This document shows, in pieces, positions 10,869 through 19,158 of a DNA stretch of 64,000 nucleotides. Source of the stretch: Bacteroidaceae bacterium (GTDB taxonomy: Bacteria > Bacteroidota > Bacteroidia > Bacteroidales > Bacteroidaceae); the NCBI GenBank assembly GCA_024401275.1, contig JAKSLJ010000005.1, positions 1 to 64,000 of the forward strand, written 5' to 3'. Below the pieces are notes generated by a model. It worked only from the letters and a program-made list of their open reading frames with translations. It had not been told where the DNA came from and did no database searches. The translations under genes were made by a program, and so were the position numbers. How positions within the stretch are numbered: the stretch's first letter is position 1; each line of letters starts with the position of its first letter.

Positions 10869-12635
10869 TTACTTGCCTTCCATCTGAGCCTTGAGAGCTG
10901 CGAGAGCGTCAAGATCACCGAGGCTTGTACCACCAGATACGTTCTGGATAGCTGGAGCAGCTTCCTTCTGTGCACGTGGCTTACGAGCTGGCTTCTCAGC
11001 TTCCTTCTCTGGCTCGAATGTACGAGAGTGAGAGAGGATGATACGCTTAGTTTCCTTAACGAACTCGATTACCTTGAAGTCGAGCTCCTCGCCCTTCTGA
11101 GCCTGTGAGCCGTCTTCCTTAACGAGGTGCTTTGGAGTAGCGAAACCTTCACCACCTTCGTTGAGAGTAACTACTGCACCACGCTCCATGATCTCAGCGA
11201 TAACGCCCTTGTGTACAGAACCTGGAGTGTAGATTGTCTCGTAAGTATCCCATGGGTTGTCCTCAAGCTGCTTGTGGCCGAGAGAGAGACGACGGTTCTC
11301 CTTGTCGATTTCGAGTACCATTACGTCGATTGGCTCGCCAACCTTTGTGAACTCTGATGGGTGCTTTACCTTCTTTGTCCAAGAGAGGTCAGAGATGTGG
11401 ATGAGACCATCAACACCTTCCTCGAGCTCTACGAAGATACCGAAGTTAGTGAAGTTGCGAACCTTAGCAGTGTGCTTGCTTGCAACTGGGTACTTAACCT
11501 CGATTGCCTCCCATGGATCTTCCTTAAGCTGCTTGATGCCGAGAGACATCTTGCGCTCCTCGCGGTCGAGAGTGAGGATAACAGCCTCTACCTCGTCGCC
11601 TACCTTGAGGAAGTCCTGAGCTGAACGGAGGTGCTGGCTCCATGACATCTCTGAAACGTGGATAAGACCTTCTACGCCTGGTGCAACCTCAACGAATGCA
11701 CCGTAATCAGCGATAACAACAACCTTACCCTTAACCTTGTCGCCCTTCTGGAGGTTAGCGTCAAGAGCATCCCATGGATGTGGAGTGAGCTGCTTGAGAC
11801 CGAGAGCGATACGCTTCTTCTCGTTGTCGAAGTCGATGATAACAACGTTGATCTTCTGGTCGAGAGAAACAACCTCGTGTGGATCGCTTACGCGGCCCCA
11901 AGAGAGGTCTGTGATGTGGATGAGTCCGTCAACACCACCGAGGTCAACGAATACACCGTAAGAAGTGATGTTCTTAACAGTACCTTCGAGAATCTGACCC
12001 TTCTCGAGCTTAGAGATGATTTCCTTCTTCTGCTGCTCGAGCTCTGCCTCGATGAGAGACTTATGAGAAACGACAACGTTCTTGAACTCCTGGTTGATCT
12101 TAACAACCTTGAATTCCATTGTCTTGCCTACATACTGATCGTAGTCGCGGATTGGATGAACGTCAATCTGTGAACCTGGCAAGAATGCCTCGATTCCGAA
12201 TACGTCAACGATCATACCACCCTTAGTGCGGCACTTGATGTAACCGTTGATAACCTGATCCTCGTCGAGAGCCTTGTTAACAAGATCCCAAGACTTAGAG
12301 AGGCGTGCCTTCTTGTGAGAAAGCTGGAGCTGACCCTTCTTATCTTCTGGGTTTTCAACCAAAACTTCTACCTTGTCGCCTGACTTGAGTTCTGGATTGT
12401 AGCGGAATTCAGACGCTGGGATGATACCGTCTGACTTGTAACCGATGTTGACAACAACTTCCTTCTTGTCCACATGGATTACTGTACCTTCAACCACCTG
12501 GTTTTCTGATACCTTGTTGAGTGTCTCTGAGTAAGCCTTCTCGAGTTCCTCGTGGCTTACACCTGCTGTTGAGCCGTTCTCAAATTCTTCCCAGTTGAAG
12601 TCTTCAAGTGGCTGAATGTTTTTAAGGTTTGACAT
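10869..12635 (-). CDS. rpsA: Ribosomal protein S1
   Basis: 588 residues made of successive S1 RNA-binding domains, visible as repeats of the pattern G-x-V-K-x-I-x-x-Y-G-x-F-V-D/E-x-x-x-G-V-x-G-L-I-H-x-S-D/E-x-S-W. The best copies are GVDGLIHITDLSWGRV, GVEGLIHVSEMSWSQ and GVDGLIHISDLSWTKK. There are six domains in all, the first two degenerate as in other S1 proteins, then a Lys/Ala/Glu tail ending LAALKAQMEGK. It binds mRNA on the 30S subunit; since most genes here lack strong Shine-Dalgarno sequences, S1 is probably important for initiation. It has its own promoter and terminator. Confidence 0.96.
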   Translation of the reverse strand: MSNLKNIQPLEDFNWEEFENGSTAGVSHEELEKAYSETLNKVSENQVVEGTVIHVDKKEVVVNIGYKSDGIIPASEFRYNPELKSGDKVEVLVENPEDKKGQLQLSHKKARLSKSWDLVNKALDEDQVINGYIKCRTKGGMIVDVFGIEAFLPGSQIDVHPIRDYDQYVGKTMEFKVVKINQEFKNVVVSHKSLIEAELEQQKKEIISKLEKGQILEGTVKNITSYGVFVDLGGVDGLIHITDLSWGRVSDPHEVVSLDQKINVVIIDFDNEKKRIALGLKQLTPHPWDALDANLQKGDKVKGKVVVIADYGAFVEVAPGVEGLIHVSEMSWSQHLRSAQDFLKVGDEVEAVILTLDREERKMSLGIKQLKEDPWEAIEVKYPVASKHTAKVRNFTNFGIFVELEEGVDGLIHISDLSWTKKVKHPSEFTKVGEPIDVMVLEIDKENRRLSLGHKQLEDNPWDTYETIYTPGSVHKGVIAEIMERGAVVTLNEGGEGFATPKHLVKEDGSQAQKGEELDFKVIEFVKETKRIILSHSRTFEPEKEAEKPARKPRAQKEAAPAIQNVSGGTSLGDLDALAALKAQMEGK

Positions 12636-12736
12636 AGAGTTTAAATAAATTCCTGAGGACTCGGGCGCCCAGCTTTTCAGCCTTCTGCCTTTACCTCTTT
12701 AGAGAGTTAATAAATTAAGTTAATAAAAATCGGGCG

Positions 12737-12768
12737 CAAAATTACATATTTTCAGCAATTTACGCAAA
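12737..12768 (-). promoter_or_regulatory. rpsA promoter
   Basis: On the complement TTTG (12768-12765) is followed after exactly 20 bp by TAATTTTG (12744-12737). The -33 element lies inside the last codons of the glycosyltransferase gene. The predicted leader is about 95 nt and contains a GC-rich segment near 12660-12685 (GGGCGCCC and flanks) that could fold. Confidence 0.75.
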
Positions 12769-13779
12769 TATTTCAGAGAATTTCTTCTTCCCAAGGGCAA
12801 AATATTGCCAAAGAATTGACTTGTTCGTAAGGTCTTGGCTGCCATGCAGTTTGCGTTTCAACTGAATATCGGCTCTATCTTTCTCAAAATCAGCCTTCCA
12901 TTCCTCGAAATCTTTCCTCGCCTTCATGATGGCTTTCACATCGGCAATGTTGCCTTTCGCGAGACTTTGGAGCATGGCAACGCGGTCAAGCCAATAGCGT
13001 GCGCGCATCACTTTTTTCAAGTCTTTCTCCGGAAGGTTCTTGAAGAGCATGGTGAGGTTGTTGCGGAAATTGAGGTGAGTCTTTCGCGGATTGCCCTGCG
13101 GAAGCGTGCCACCTCCGACATGATAGACCTTGCTGTCCGTAACGCAGTAGATTTTCTTGCCGAGAATACGGAGTCGCCAGCAGAGGTCTATTTCCTCGTT
13201 ATGAGCGAAGAATCTGCCGTCAAGACCGCCGTAGTCAAGATAGTCTTTCATACGAACCATCATGCAAGCGCCTGTAGCCCAATGGATTTCAAGCGTTTTG
13301 TCATATTGACCTTCGTCTTTCTCTACTGTGGAGAAGATTCGTCCACGGCAGTAAGGATAGCCGAATTTATCCACAAAACCGCCAGCAGCTCCTGCATACT
13401 CGAACATCTGCTTATCGTGGTAGGCAAGGAGTTTCGGTTGGCACGCGGCGCAGTCGGGATGTTCGTCCATAAAGGCGACAAGCGGCGAGAGCCAATCCTC
13501 AGTAACCTCAACATCGGAGTTCAATAGGACAACATACTCGTACTTGCCTTCCACTTGCTTTATGGCACGATTATAACCTTCGGCAAAACCATAGTTCTTG
13601 TCGAGAGCAATGGTCTTTACCGTAGGAAATACACGCTCAAGCATGGAAAGCGAATCGTCTGTAGAGCCGTTGTCTGCAACGATTACATCAGCTTCCGGAG
13701 AGTGTTCAACGACAGAAGGCAGAAACCTTCGCATCATTTCCACGCCATTCCAGTTAAGAATTATGACAGCGCTGTTCAT
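12760..13779 (-). CDS. Family 2 glycosyltransferase
   Basis: 339 residues. A GT-A fold is indicated by VIILNWNG at the start, VADNGSTDDS, the LLNSDVEV metal-binding motif and the acceptor/base region FFAHNEEIDLCWR. The segment KVYHVGGGTLP is typical of rhamnosyltransferase-like GT2 enzymes. There is no transmembrane segment, so it is probably a cytoplasmic enzyme transferring a sugar to a lipid-linked or surface glycan. Donor and acceptor cannot be assigned. It is upstream of rpsA and followed by the rpsA promoter. Confidence 0.88.
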   Translation of the reverse strand: MNSAVIILNWNGVEMMRRFLPSVVEHSPEADVIVADNGSTDDSLSMLERVFPTVKTIALDKNYGFAEGYNRAIKQVEGKYEYVVLLNSDVEVTEDWLSPLVAFMDEHPDCAACQPKLLAYHDKQMFEYAGAAGGFVDKFGYPYCRGRIFSTVEKDEGQYDKTLEIHWATGACMMVRMKDYLDYGGLDGRFFAHNEEIDLCWRLRILGKKIYCVTDSKVYHVGGGTLPQGNPRKTHLNFRNNLTMLFKNLPEKDLKKVMRARYWLDRVAMLQSLAKGNIADVKAIMKARKDFEEWKADFEKDRADIQLKRKLHGSQDLTNKSILWQYFALGKKKFSEIFA

Positions 13780-13814
13780 GTATCATTTACGAATTTAAAA
13801 TATATTAGGCGATT

Positions 13815-13924
13815 TGTAGGGCGAGGATTTCCGAGCCGTTTCCATTGGTTGTTTCCATCTGCTAGTAGGGCGAACATTTGTGAGCCGCAATATCGCAAAA
13901 CGGCTCGGAAATCCTCGCCCTACA
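13815..13924. repeat. REP cluster next to the RAYT gene
   Basis: Three copies of the REP TGTAGGGCGAGGATTTCCGA(GCCG) are present: an intact + copy at 13815-13838, a degenerate + copy at 13865-13887 (GTAGGGCGAACATTTGTGAG) and an intact - copy at 13901-13924. The outer copies form an inverted pair, the REPIN arrangement. The cluster begins 13 bp downstream (on the - strand) of the RAYT stop codon. Confidence 0.9.
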
Positions 13925-13937
13925 TCGTAGCAGCCAA

Positions 13938-14459
13938 TTACTGTTTCGGATGTGTTGGAACATGATGATTTTCGTTGAAACAATCATCATTCCACCTTTC
14001 CGGATTCTTAACTATGTAATCAGCAATATTCTGATAATCTTCATACCCCCGGACTATATGGTCATGAAAATTTTGTTGCCATATTCGTCCATCTTTATCA
14101 CAACCTTCCACTTTCAGATTTCTCTTATTGCATTCTTGGGTTACTTTCGCTTTGAAAGAACGGACAAACTGTTGGACAGACACGACATGGTGTTCTGTAA
14201 ACAAGACCAGACAATGGAAATGATTCGGCATTACGACATGACAGATGTCATCAATGGAACAATATGAAGCCACATGTTGTTTATAGACATCTTCAACGAT
14301 TTTTCCAATATCGCTCATTTTCATTTCCACACCTACTACGTCTCCAAAATAGCGTTTCATATTCTTCGTGCAAACTGTCAAGAAATACATCCCTGCCAAT
14401 GAATAGTCGTAATTTATCAAACGAGGATTCTTGCGTATAGGGTATTGATGAGATTGCAT
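13938..14459 (-). CDS. REP-associated tyrosine transposase (RAYT, Y1/HUH family)
   Basis: 173 residues from the ATG at 14459. The HUH motif is VVMPNHFHCLV (His80, His82) and the catalytic Tyr is in IADYIVKNPERW (Tyr148). IWQQNFHDHIVRGYEDY is the typical segment between them. RAYTs are domesticated relatives of IS200/IS605 transposases that act on REP hairpins by single-strand cleavage. The gene is bracketed by REP pairs on both sides, which points to those repeats as its substrate. An upstream in-frame ATG at 14528 would add 23 residues encoded by the REP itself; I prefer the inner start because MQSHQYPIRKNPRL begins the conserved region. Confidence 0.9.
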   Translation of the reverse strand: MQSHQYPIRKNPRLINYDYSLAGMYFLTVCTKNMKRYFGDVVGVEMKMSDIGKIVEDVYKQHVASYCSIDDICHVVMPNHFHCLVLFTEHHVVSVQQFVRSFKAKVTQECNKRNLKVEGCDKDGRIWQQNFHDHIVRGYEDYQNIADYIVKNPERWNDDCFNENHHVPTHPKQ

Positions 14460-14497
14460 AATAAGGAACACTTCAAGAGGACATTGATGAGGATAAT

Positions 14498-14561
14498 TGT
14501 AGGGCGAGGATTTCCGAGCCGCCACCATCGCGCGAAACGGCTCGGAAATCCTCGCCCTACA
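14498..14561. repeat. REPIN upstream of the RAYT gene
   Basis: An intact + copy of the REP (14498-14521) and an intact - copy (14538-14561) surround a 16-bp spacer, giving a near-perfect 64-bp hairpin. It lies 38 bp upstream of the RAYT start and 21 bp past the gpmI stop. Confidence 0.92.
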
Positions 14562-14582
14562 TCATGATTGCCATAACAAATA

Positions 14583-16100
14583 TTAATCTACGATAAGGTT
14601 CTCACCTGTCATCTCTGCTGGCTGCTCGAGTCCGAGGATGTGGAGGATAGATGGAGCTACGTCGGCAAGACGACCGTCCTTCACTGTTGCAGAGTTGTTG
14701 TCTGTAACATAGATGAATGGAACTGGGTTGAGAGAGTGAGCTGTGTTTGGAGTGCCGTCTGGGTTGATGGCGTTGTCAGCATTACCGTGGTCAGCGATGA
14801 TTATTGCCTCGTAACCAGCTGCCTTAGCTGTTTCGATAACGTCGCGAACGCAGTTGTCAACAGCTGTAACTGCCTTAGCGATTGCGTTGTAGATACCAGT
14901 ATGACCAACCATATCACCGTTAGCAAAGTTCACAACCACAAACTGATACTGCTCAGTTTTGAGTGCTGCACAAAGCTTTTCCTTTACCTCGTAAGCAGAC
15001 ATCTCAGGCTTGAGGTCGTAAGTAGCAACCTTTGGAGAAGCTACGAGAATACGGTCTTCGCCTTCGTATGGAGTCTCGCGACCACCGTTGAAGAAGAATG
15101 TTACGTGAGCGTACTTCTCAGTCTCAGCAGTGTGGAGCTGCTTGATGCCGTTCTTTGAGAGATACTCGCCGAGAGTGTTCTCTACGTTCTCCTTAGGGAA
15201 GAGGATGTGAACGCCAGTGAATGAAGCATCGTATGGAGTCATGCAGTAGTACTGGATGTTAGGGATAGTCTTCATGCCCTGCTCTTCCATGTCTGTCTGT
15301 GAGAGAACCTGAGTAAGCTCCTTAGCGCGGTCGTTGCGATAGTTGAAGAATATAACAACATCACCTTCCTCTATCTTACCGTTTACTGTAGAGTTTACGA
15401 TAGGCTTGATGAACTCGTCTGTTACATCGTTAGCGTAAGAATCCTTTACTGCCTGAACCATGTCAGCAGCCTCAGCACCCTTGCCACATACGATGAGGTC
15501 GTAAGCTTCCTTTACGCGCTCCCAACGCTTGTCGCGGTCCATTGCATAGAAACGACCTACGATAGAAGCGATGTTTGCGTCGTTAGCAGCACAAACGTCT
15601 GTGATTTCCTGGATGAAACCTGCACCAGACTTAGGGTCTGTGTCACGACCGTCCATGAAACAGTGAACGAATGTCTGCTGAGAAAGACCATACTCCTTAC
15701 CGATTTCGATAAGCTTCTTGAGGTGGTCGAGTGAAGAGTGAACGCCACCGTTTGAAGTCAAGCCCATAAGGTGGAGCTTCTTGCCGTTTTCCTTTGCGTA
15801 AGTGTAAGCGCTCTTTACCTCTGGATTTTCAAGGATAGAACCGTCCTTGCAAGCGCGATTGATCTTAACGAGATCCTGATAAACAATACGTCCGGCACCA
15901 ATGTTAAGGTGACCTACCTCTGAGTTACCCATCTGACCGTCAGGAAGACCAACATCTTCGCCTGAAGCCTGAAGCTGAGAGACTGAACTAACTGCCTGGA
16001 GGTAGTCGAGATATGGGGTTGGTGTGTTGAAGATTACATCACCATTGTTGTGCTTTCCGATGCCCCAACCATCGAGAATCATCAATAATGCCTTTTTCAT
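14583..16100 (-). CDS. gpmI: 2,3-bisphosphoglycerate-independent phosphoglycerate mutase
   Basis: 505 residues from the ATG at 16100, which gives the family start [15 protein letters not shown]; a longer in-frame start at 16184 would run through the promoter. The alkaline-phosphatase-fold metal ligands are visible in LDGWG, the phosphorylated Ser in [16 protein letters not shown], and HGRDTDP-like [21 protein letters not shown] and IADHGNAD. It interconverts 3- and 2-phosphoglycerate in glycolysis using two Mn2+ ions. It has its own promoter and seems to be a single-gene unit. Confidence 0.97.
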   Translation of the reverse strand: MKKALLMILDGWGIGKHNNGDVIFNTPTPYLDYLQAVSSVSQLQASGEDVGLPDGQMGNSEVGHLNIGAGRIVYQDLVKINRACKDGSILENPEVKSAYTYAKENGKKLHLMGLTSNGGVHSSLDHLKKLIEIGKEYGLSQQTFVHCFMDGRDTDPKSGAGFIQEITDVCAANDANIASIVGRFYAMDRDKRWERVKEAYDLIVCGKGAEAADMVQAVKDSYANDVTDEFIKPIVNSTVNGKIEEGDVVIFFNYRNDRAKELTQVLSQTDMEEQGMKTIPNIQYYCMTPYDASFTGVHILFPKENVENTLGEYLSKNGIKQLHTAETEKYAHVTFFFNGGRETPYEGEDRILVASPKVATYDLKPEMSAYEVKEKLCAALKTEQYQFVVVNFANGDMVGHTGIYNAIAKAVTAVDNCVRDVIETAKAAGYEAIIIADHGNADNAINPDGTPNTAHSLNPVPFIYVTDNNSATVKDGRLADVAPSILHILGLEQPAEMTGENLIVD

Positions 16101-16132
16101 TTTTTCTATAGTGAGTTTTAATATTTTCCGCG

Positions 16133-16164
16133 CAAAATTAAAAAATAAATGCGAAATGCGCAAA
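16133..16164 (-). promoter_or_regulatory. gpmI promoter
   Basis: The complement carries TTTG (16164-16161), a 20-bp spacer and TAATTTTG (16140-16133), a full Bacteroidales promoter. The predicted leader is about 26 nt. Confidence 0.8.
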
Positions 16165-16270
16165 ATAATTGCCACAAATCGCATTCATTATTAATATAAG
16201 TAAGCGAACATGATTATTTTTGTAATCAAGATTTTAACGAATTTAAGAATTTTCTTCGCTATTTATTTCA

Positions 16271-16392
16271 TGTAGGGCGAGGATTTCCGAGCCGCGATTC
16301 AGGTTTTATGCCGTCGCTTGTAGGGCGAGGATTTCCGAGCCGCGATTCAGGTTTTATGCCGCGAAAAACGGCTCAGAGATCTTCGCTCTACA
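16271..16392. repeat. Tandem REP cluster overlapping the end of the TonB receptor gene
   Basis: Two + copies (16271-16294 and 16319-16342) lie in a 48-bp direct tandem that includes the shared tail CGATTCAGGTTTTATGCCG. A diverged - copy (16369-16392) follows. The last copy contains the TAG stop of the adjacent receptor gene (complement of 16388-16390). Confidence 0.88.
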
Positions 16393-18535
16393 AACGGAAC
16401 TTCACGCCGGCTACAAACCATGCGCCAGGCTGCTTCACATTGCCGTAATCAACATACTGCTTGGCAAAAATGTTGTTGACGGAAAGGAAGATGCTGTAGT
16501 AGGAAGTGCGCCAGTCGAGACGAACATCTACGAGCGAATATGGCGAGTAGTCCTTCTTCTCCCCTTCCCCATCGGTATAACTGCCAATGCGGTCTTGGAA
16601 ACGGTAAGCGATGTTCATGTCAAGGGCATTCTTCTTGTCCTGATAGAGGTTGAGATCAAGCGATGCCACGAGCTTATGGCGGAGATACTCCAGAGTGTAG
16701 CGACTGAGCAGATTCCCCTTCTTCTCCTGCTCCTGCCAGATGTAGCTGTAGCCGAGAGTAAGGGTTCTAAGAACACGCTGATTCTTAACGACTTGCTGCA
16801 AGTTCCATCGGCTATTGAACTCAGCTCCGTAGCTATTCACTTCTGTATGATTTACGGAAGTCCAAACACGCTCTGCCTCAGGCTTGCTCATGTCGAGAAT
16901 CCAGTCTATCATGTTCGTGCCATGGTGCTTGAAAAGACTGACAGAGGCTGTGCCTAAGCGCGACGCATATTTTGTTCCGACCTCAAAGGCTGCCATCTCT
17001 TCCGGCAGAAGGTTCTTGTCGGCAAGATGACCATCAACCTTGTAGTAGAGTTCGGTGTAGGTAGGCATGCGCATTGATGTGTTGTACGAAGCATAGAGCT
17101 TCCAGTTTCTTGCCACCTGATAAGCAAGGTCAATGCCCGGATAGACATGATACGGCATCTCGTTCCATGTGTTGCGCAGAGCCATAAGGCCGGCAGAAGC
17201 GGTAAAGTTCTTGTAAACAACATTATGCTCCAGATGCCATGAGTGGTTTGTGCGGTTAAGGCCATGATCGTAGAAGCGGTCTGTGCCAGCTATTTCATGA
17301 GTGCTGCTGAGAGGTTCACCGAGATTGCCGCTGAGCAGGTCTTCATTCTTTATCTCGTAGCCGGCAGTCGTGCGACCTAAAGCCCAGTCAAACCAGACGT
17401 TGAGATTTGCGCCATAGACATCAGTCTTGTTGATGTTTGCCTTGCTCACACCGCGTGTCCACTGGTAGTAATCCCTGTTCTGCTGCCAATAAACGGCTGG
17501 CTTCAGATGGATGTTCTTGGCAATGGAGAAATCACCGGCAATGGTTGCGTACATCTTATTGGTTCGCTCATACTGCTCGTCGCTTCCGAGACCATAGGAA
17601 GTGCTTGAGCCCCAACGTTTCTGAGCTAAGCCAAGACCCCACCAAACCTCCCCACAAGGGAGGCTTTTTGTAGAATGACTTTGCGAGTCTTTTACAAATG
17701 AATAGCGTCCTCTATAATAAAGCTTACCGCCCTCGTAATCATTATTAAGGTTGTCAGCCTTAGAGCGATTGAAACCATCGGAACGGGTGTAAGAACCACT
17801 GACGGAATTGCTCCACTTCTCTGGAATAACATCTAAAGAAGCCGCACCGCCAGCATTCAGATAACCATAAGAACCACCTTCCAGGAACACGTCCGCAGAG
17901 TCATATCTTTGACTCCCTCCCACTGGGGGGAGGGCCGGGGTGGGGCGTGTCACAATATTCACAGCACCAAGAAGCGACTGCGCACCATAAACTCTGGCAG
18001 CAGGTCCTTCGAGAACTTCCACGCGTTCTATTTCCGAAAGTTGAATTGGTAGGTCTAGGGCATTATGTCCCGTTTGAGGGTCAGAAATACAGATACCGTC
18101 AAGCAAGATAGCGATATGCTCGCTCGTGCCCCCTCGTATGGTGATATCCGTCTGTGCGCCCATCGGCGCTCTTTGCCTCACATCCACTCCTACGCAGAGT
18201 TTCAGAAGGTCGTTGACACTTTGTACCGCCGCACCCTGAATGTCTTGTGCATGCAGTACAGTTACCATTCTCGCCGCTTGTCCCGCAGACAGCGGAGCGC
18301 GTGTGCCCGACACTTCCACCTCGCTAAGGTCAAACTCCTTGTCGGTCTGGAGAGTGTCGTTGTCAGCACGATTCACCTCGATGCTCACGCCAGAAGCTTT
18401 CGCATTCTGCAGCGTGGCAACAGAGAGTACGCCGACAAGCACCACTTTTCCGAGGCAGGCAAAGAGCGCATAGCCCTTGCGAGAGAAGTGCTTGAATTTC
18501 AGCACTTCACGCTTTTCAAAGTAATTGCTTTGCAT
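16388..18535 (-). CDS. TonB-dependent outer-membrane receptor, BtuB-like
   Basis: 715 residues. The signal region is long and ends near ATLQNAKA. The plug domain has the VNDLLKLCVGVDVRQR, TDITIRGG and ILLDGICISDPQTG motifs and ends with VYGAQSLLGAVNIVTRP; a 22-strand barrel follows and ends in an aromatic-Leu terminus (KFRL). It is closest in layout to BtuB/cobalamin-type and small-ligand receptors without a carboxypeptidase-like N-domain. I saw no cobalamin riboswitch upstream, so the ligand is open. Two stretches of the protein are translated C-rich repeats, and its stop codon lies in a REP. Confidence 0.9.
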   Translation of the reverse strand: MQSNYFEKREVLKFKHFSRKGYALFACLGKVVLVGVLSVATLQNAKASGVSIEVNRADNDTLQTDKEFDLSEVEVSGTRAPLSAGQAARMVTVLHAQDIQGAAVQSVNDLLKLCVGVDVRQRAPMGAQTDITIRGGTSEHIAILLDGICISDPQTGHNALDLPIQLSEIERVEVLEGPAARVYGAQSLLGAVNIVTRPTPALPPVGGSQRYDSADVFLEGGSYGYLNAGGAASLDVIPEKWSNSVSGSYTRSDGFNRSKADNLNNDYEGGKLYYRGRYSFVKDSQSHSTKSLPCGEVWWGLGLAQKRWGSSTSYGLGSDEQYERTNKMYATIAGDFSIAKNIHLKPAVYWQQNRDYYQWTRGVSKANINKTDVYGANLNVWFDWALGRTTAGYEIKNEDLLSGNLGEPLSSTHEIAGTDRFYDHGLNRTNHSWHLEHNVVYKNFTASAGLMALRNTWNEMPYHVYPGIDLAYQVARNWKLYASYNTSMRMPTYTELYYKVDGHLADKNLLPEEMAAFEVGTKYASRLGTASVSLFKHHGTNMIDWILDMSKPEAERVWTSVNHTEVNSYGAEFNSRWNLQQVVKNQRVLRTLTLGYSYIWQEQEKKGNLLSRYTLEYLRHKLVASLDLNLYQDKKNALDMNIAYRFQDRIGSYTDGEGEKKDYSPYSLVDVRLDWRTSYYSIFLSVNNIFAKQYVDYGNVKQPGAWFVAGVKFRL
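17633..17672. repeat. C-rich palindrome translated inside the TonB receptor
   Basis: AAGACCCCACCAAACCTCCC runs into CACAAGGGAGGC and a T-run. It encodes the receptor peptide SLPCGEVWWGLGLAQ, which does not look like beta-barrel sequence. It belongs to the same family as the groES-groEL element. Confidence 0.75.
17911..17948. repeat. Second C-rich palindrome translated inside the TonB receptor
   Basis: GACTCCCTCCCACTGGGGGG followed by AGGGCCGGGGTGGGGC encodes PTPALPPVGGSQ directly after the conserved NIVTR end of the plug domain. The frame is maintained. Confidence 0.75.
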
Positions 18536-18582
18536 TTAGTAAATAATTATAGATTTCCCAAACCATTATCAGTTTGGCTGTG

Positions 18583-18613
18583 CAAAGGTAAATATTTTCC
18601 ACGGATTTCCAAA
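18583..18613 (-). promoter_or_regulatory. Promoter of the TonB receptor gene
   Basis: The complement has TTTG (18613-18610), 19 bp, then TACCTTTG (18590-18583). The predicted leader is about 40 nt. The 22-bp repeat array begins 36 bp upstream. Confidence 0.8.
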
Positions 18614-18648
18614 CATTCCATCGTAAAAATCGTCCATTAAGAGTGATT

Positions 18649-18847
18649 TTTCCCCGCCTTACGATTCGTTTCCCCGAGCAAAGCAGTTCATTTTCTTATA
18701 AGAAAGCAAAATTTTTCTTATAAGAAAAGCATCTCATTTCTTACTAGAAAATTTTCTTTTTCTTATAAGAAAATTAATCGTCCGACGCGGCGATAGTTTT
18801 TGTCCGCCTTGGAGAGAGGTCATGTCCGCCTTGGAGAAAGATTCACA
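18649..18847. repeat. Array of nine 22-bp-phased palindromic units (array 1)
   Basis: Unit starts fall at 18649, 18671, 18693, 18715, 18737, 18760, 18782, 18804 and 18826, a spacing of 22 bp with one 23. Four central units begin with TTCTTATAAGAA or TTCTTACTAGAA, which are 12-bp palindromes. The last two begin CCGCCTTGGAGA. The remaining bases of each unit vary, ending near GTT, ATT or TGT. A second array of the same period and size is at 63601-63798. The array lies directly upstream of the TonB receptor promoter. Confidence 0.8.
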
Positions 18848-18875
18848 AGCCTTATTTGCTTGCCTTGTCCCTGAT
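18842..18875 (-). pseudogene. Remnant of the 3' end of a duplicated 63-residue gene
   Basis: TTCACAAGCCTTATTTGCTT and the bases after it match the 3' end of the intact small gene at 20727-20760 with few changes. The complement still reads RDKASK-stop. It marks the left boundary of a tandem duplication in this part of the island. Confidence 0.6.
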
Positions 18876-18919
18876 TGGAAATGATATACGTGTTGTCCCC
18901 GTTATTTTAAAATAAATAT

Positions 18920-18947
18920 CCCCTAACCATCAAGAAAATGGTTGGGG
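18920..18947. terminator. Stem-loop CCCCTAACCAT/ATGGTTGGGG
   Basis: A ten-pair stem with a short A-rich loop. The + side continues TAAATAAAAA rather than a T-run, while the - side continues into AT-rich sequence. It could end transcription from either side of this gene-poor region. Confidence 0.4.
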
Positions 18948-18953
18948 TAAATA

Positions 18954-18992
18954 AAAATCTCAGATTACTTTTTTGTAGTCTGAGATTTTTTT
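18954..18992 (+). terminator. Hairpin with T-tract, module copy 1
   Basis: AAAATCTCAGA (18954-18964) pairs perfectly with TCTGAGATTTT (18979-18989) and is followed by Ts. The -33 box of the promoter at 18994 lies in its loop, so terminator and promoter are interleaved. A near copy occurs at 19593-19628. Confidence 0.65.
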
Positions 18993-19001
18993 GTACCTTT
19001 G
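18972..19001 (+). promoter_or_regulatory. Promoter of small peptide gene, module copy 1
   Basis: TTTG (18972-18975), an 18-bp spacer and TACCTTTG (18994-19001). It would drive the 29-codon reading frame at 19069. Confidence 0.65.
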
Positions 19002-19068
19002 CCTGCGAATGAGAAATCATTCACTAAAATAAGGAACTTTATGTTCCACTCATAAAACATTAACTTTT

Positions 19069-19158
19069 ATGAATACTATTTTAGTTATAGCATTGGTATG
19101 GTTTTTAAATTTAAAAAATGTTGACTCTTATGGTCAATGTGAAACGTCTTCATCTTGA
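19069..19158 (+). CDS. Hydrophobic 29-residue peptide (candidate)
   Basis: The frame begins MNTILVIALVWFLNLKN and ends after a short polar tail. Residues 3-15 are a strongly hydrophobic stretch that could insert in the membrane. It lies between a promoter (18972-19001) and a terminator (19254-19290) and faces the LTE-tail gene tail to tail. Size, hydrophobicity and context would fit a type I toxin or a small membrane regulator, but I see no clear ribosome-binding site and no family match. It may not be translated. Confidence 0.4.
   Translation: MNTILVIALVWFLNLKNVDSYGQCETSSS

Noticed and set aside
14460-14528. N-terminal extension of the RAYT protein
   Set aside because: The extra 23 residues are encoded by the REP arm and precede the conserved region; the ATG at 14459 is more plausible.
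18536-18660. Cobalamin riboswitch upstream of the BtuB-like receptor
   Set aside because: The leader is only about 40 nt after the predicted start site, and no B12-box-like sequence or long structured leader is visible.
18649-18847. CRISPR array
   Set aside because: The 22-bp units are not identical repeats separated by spacers; they are contiguous, diverged palindromic units, and no cas genes are in the window.
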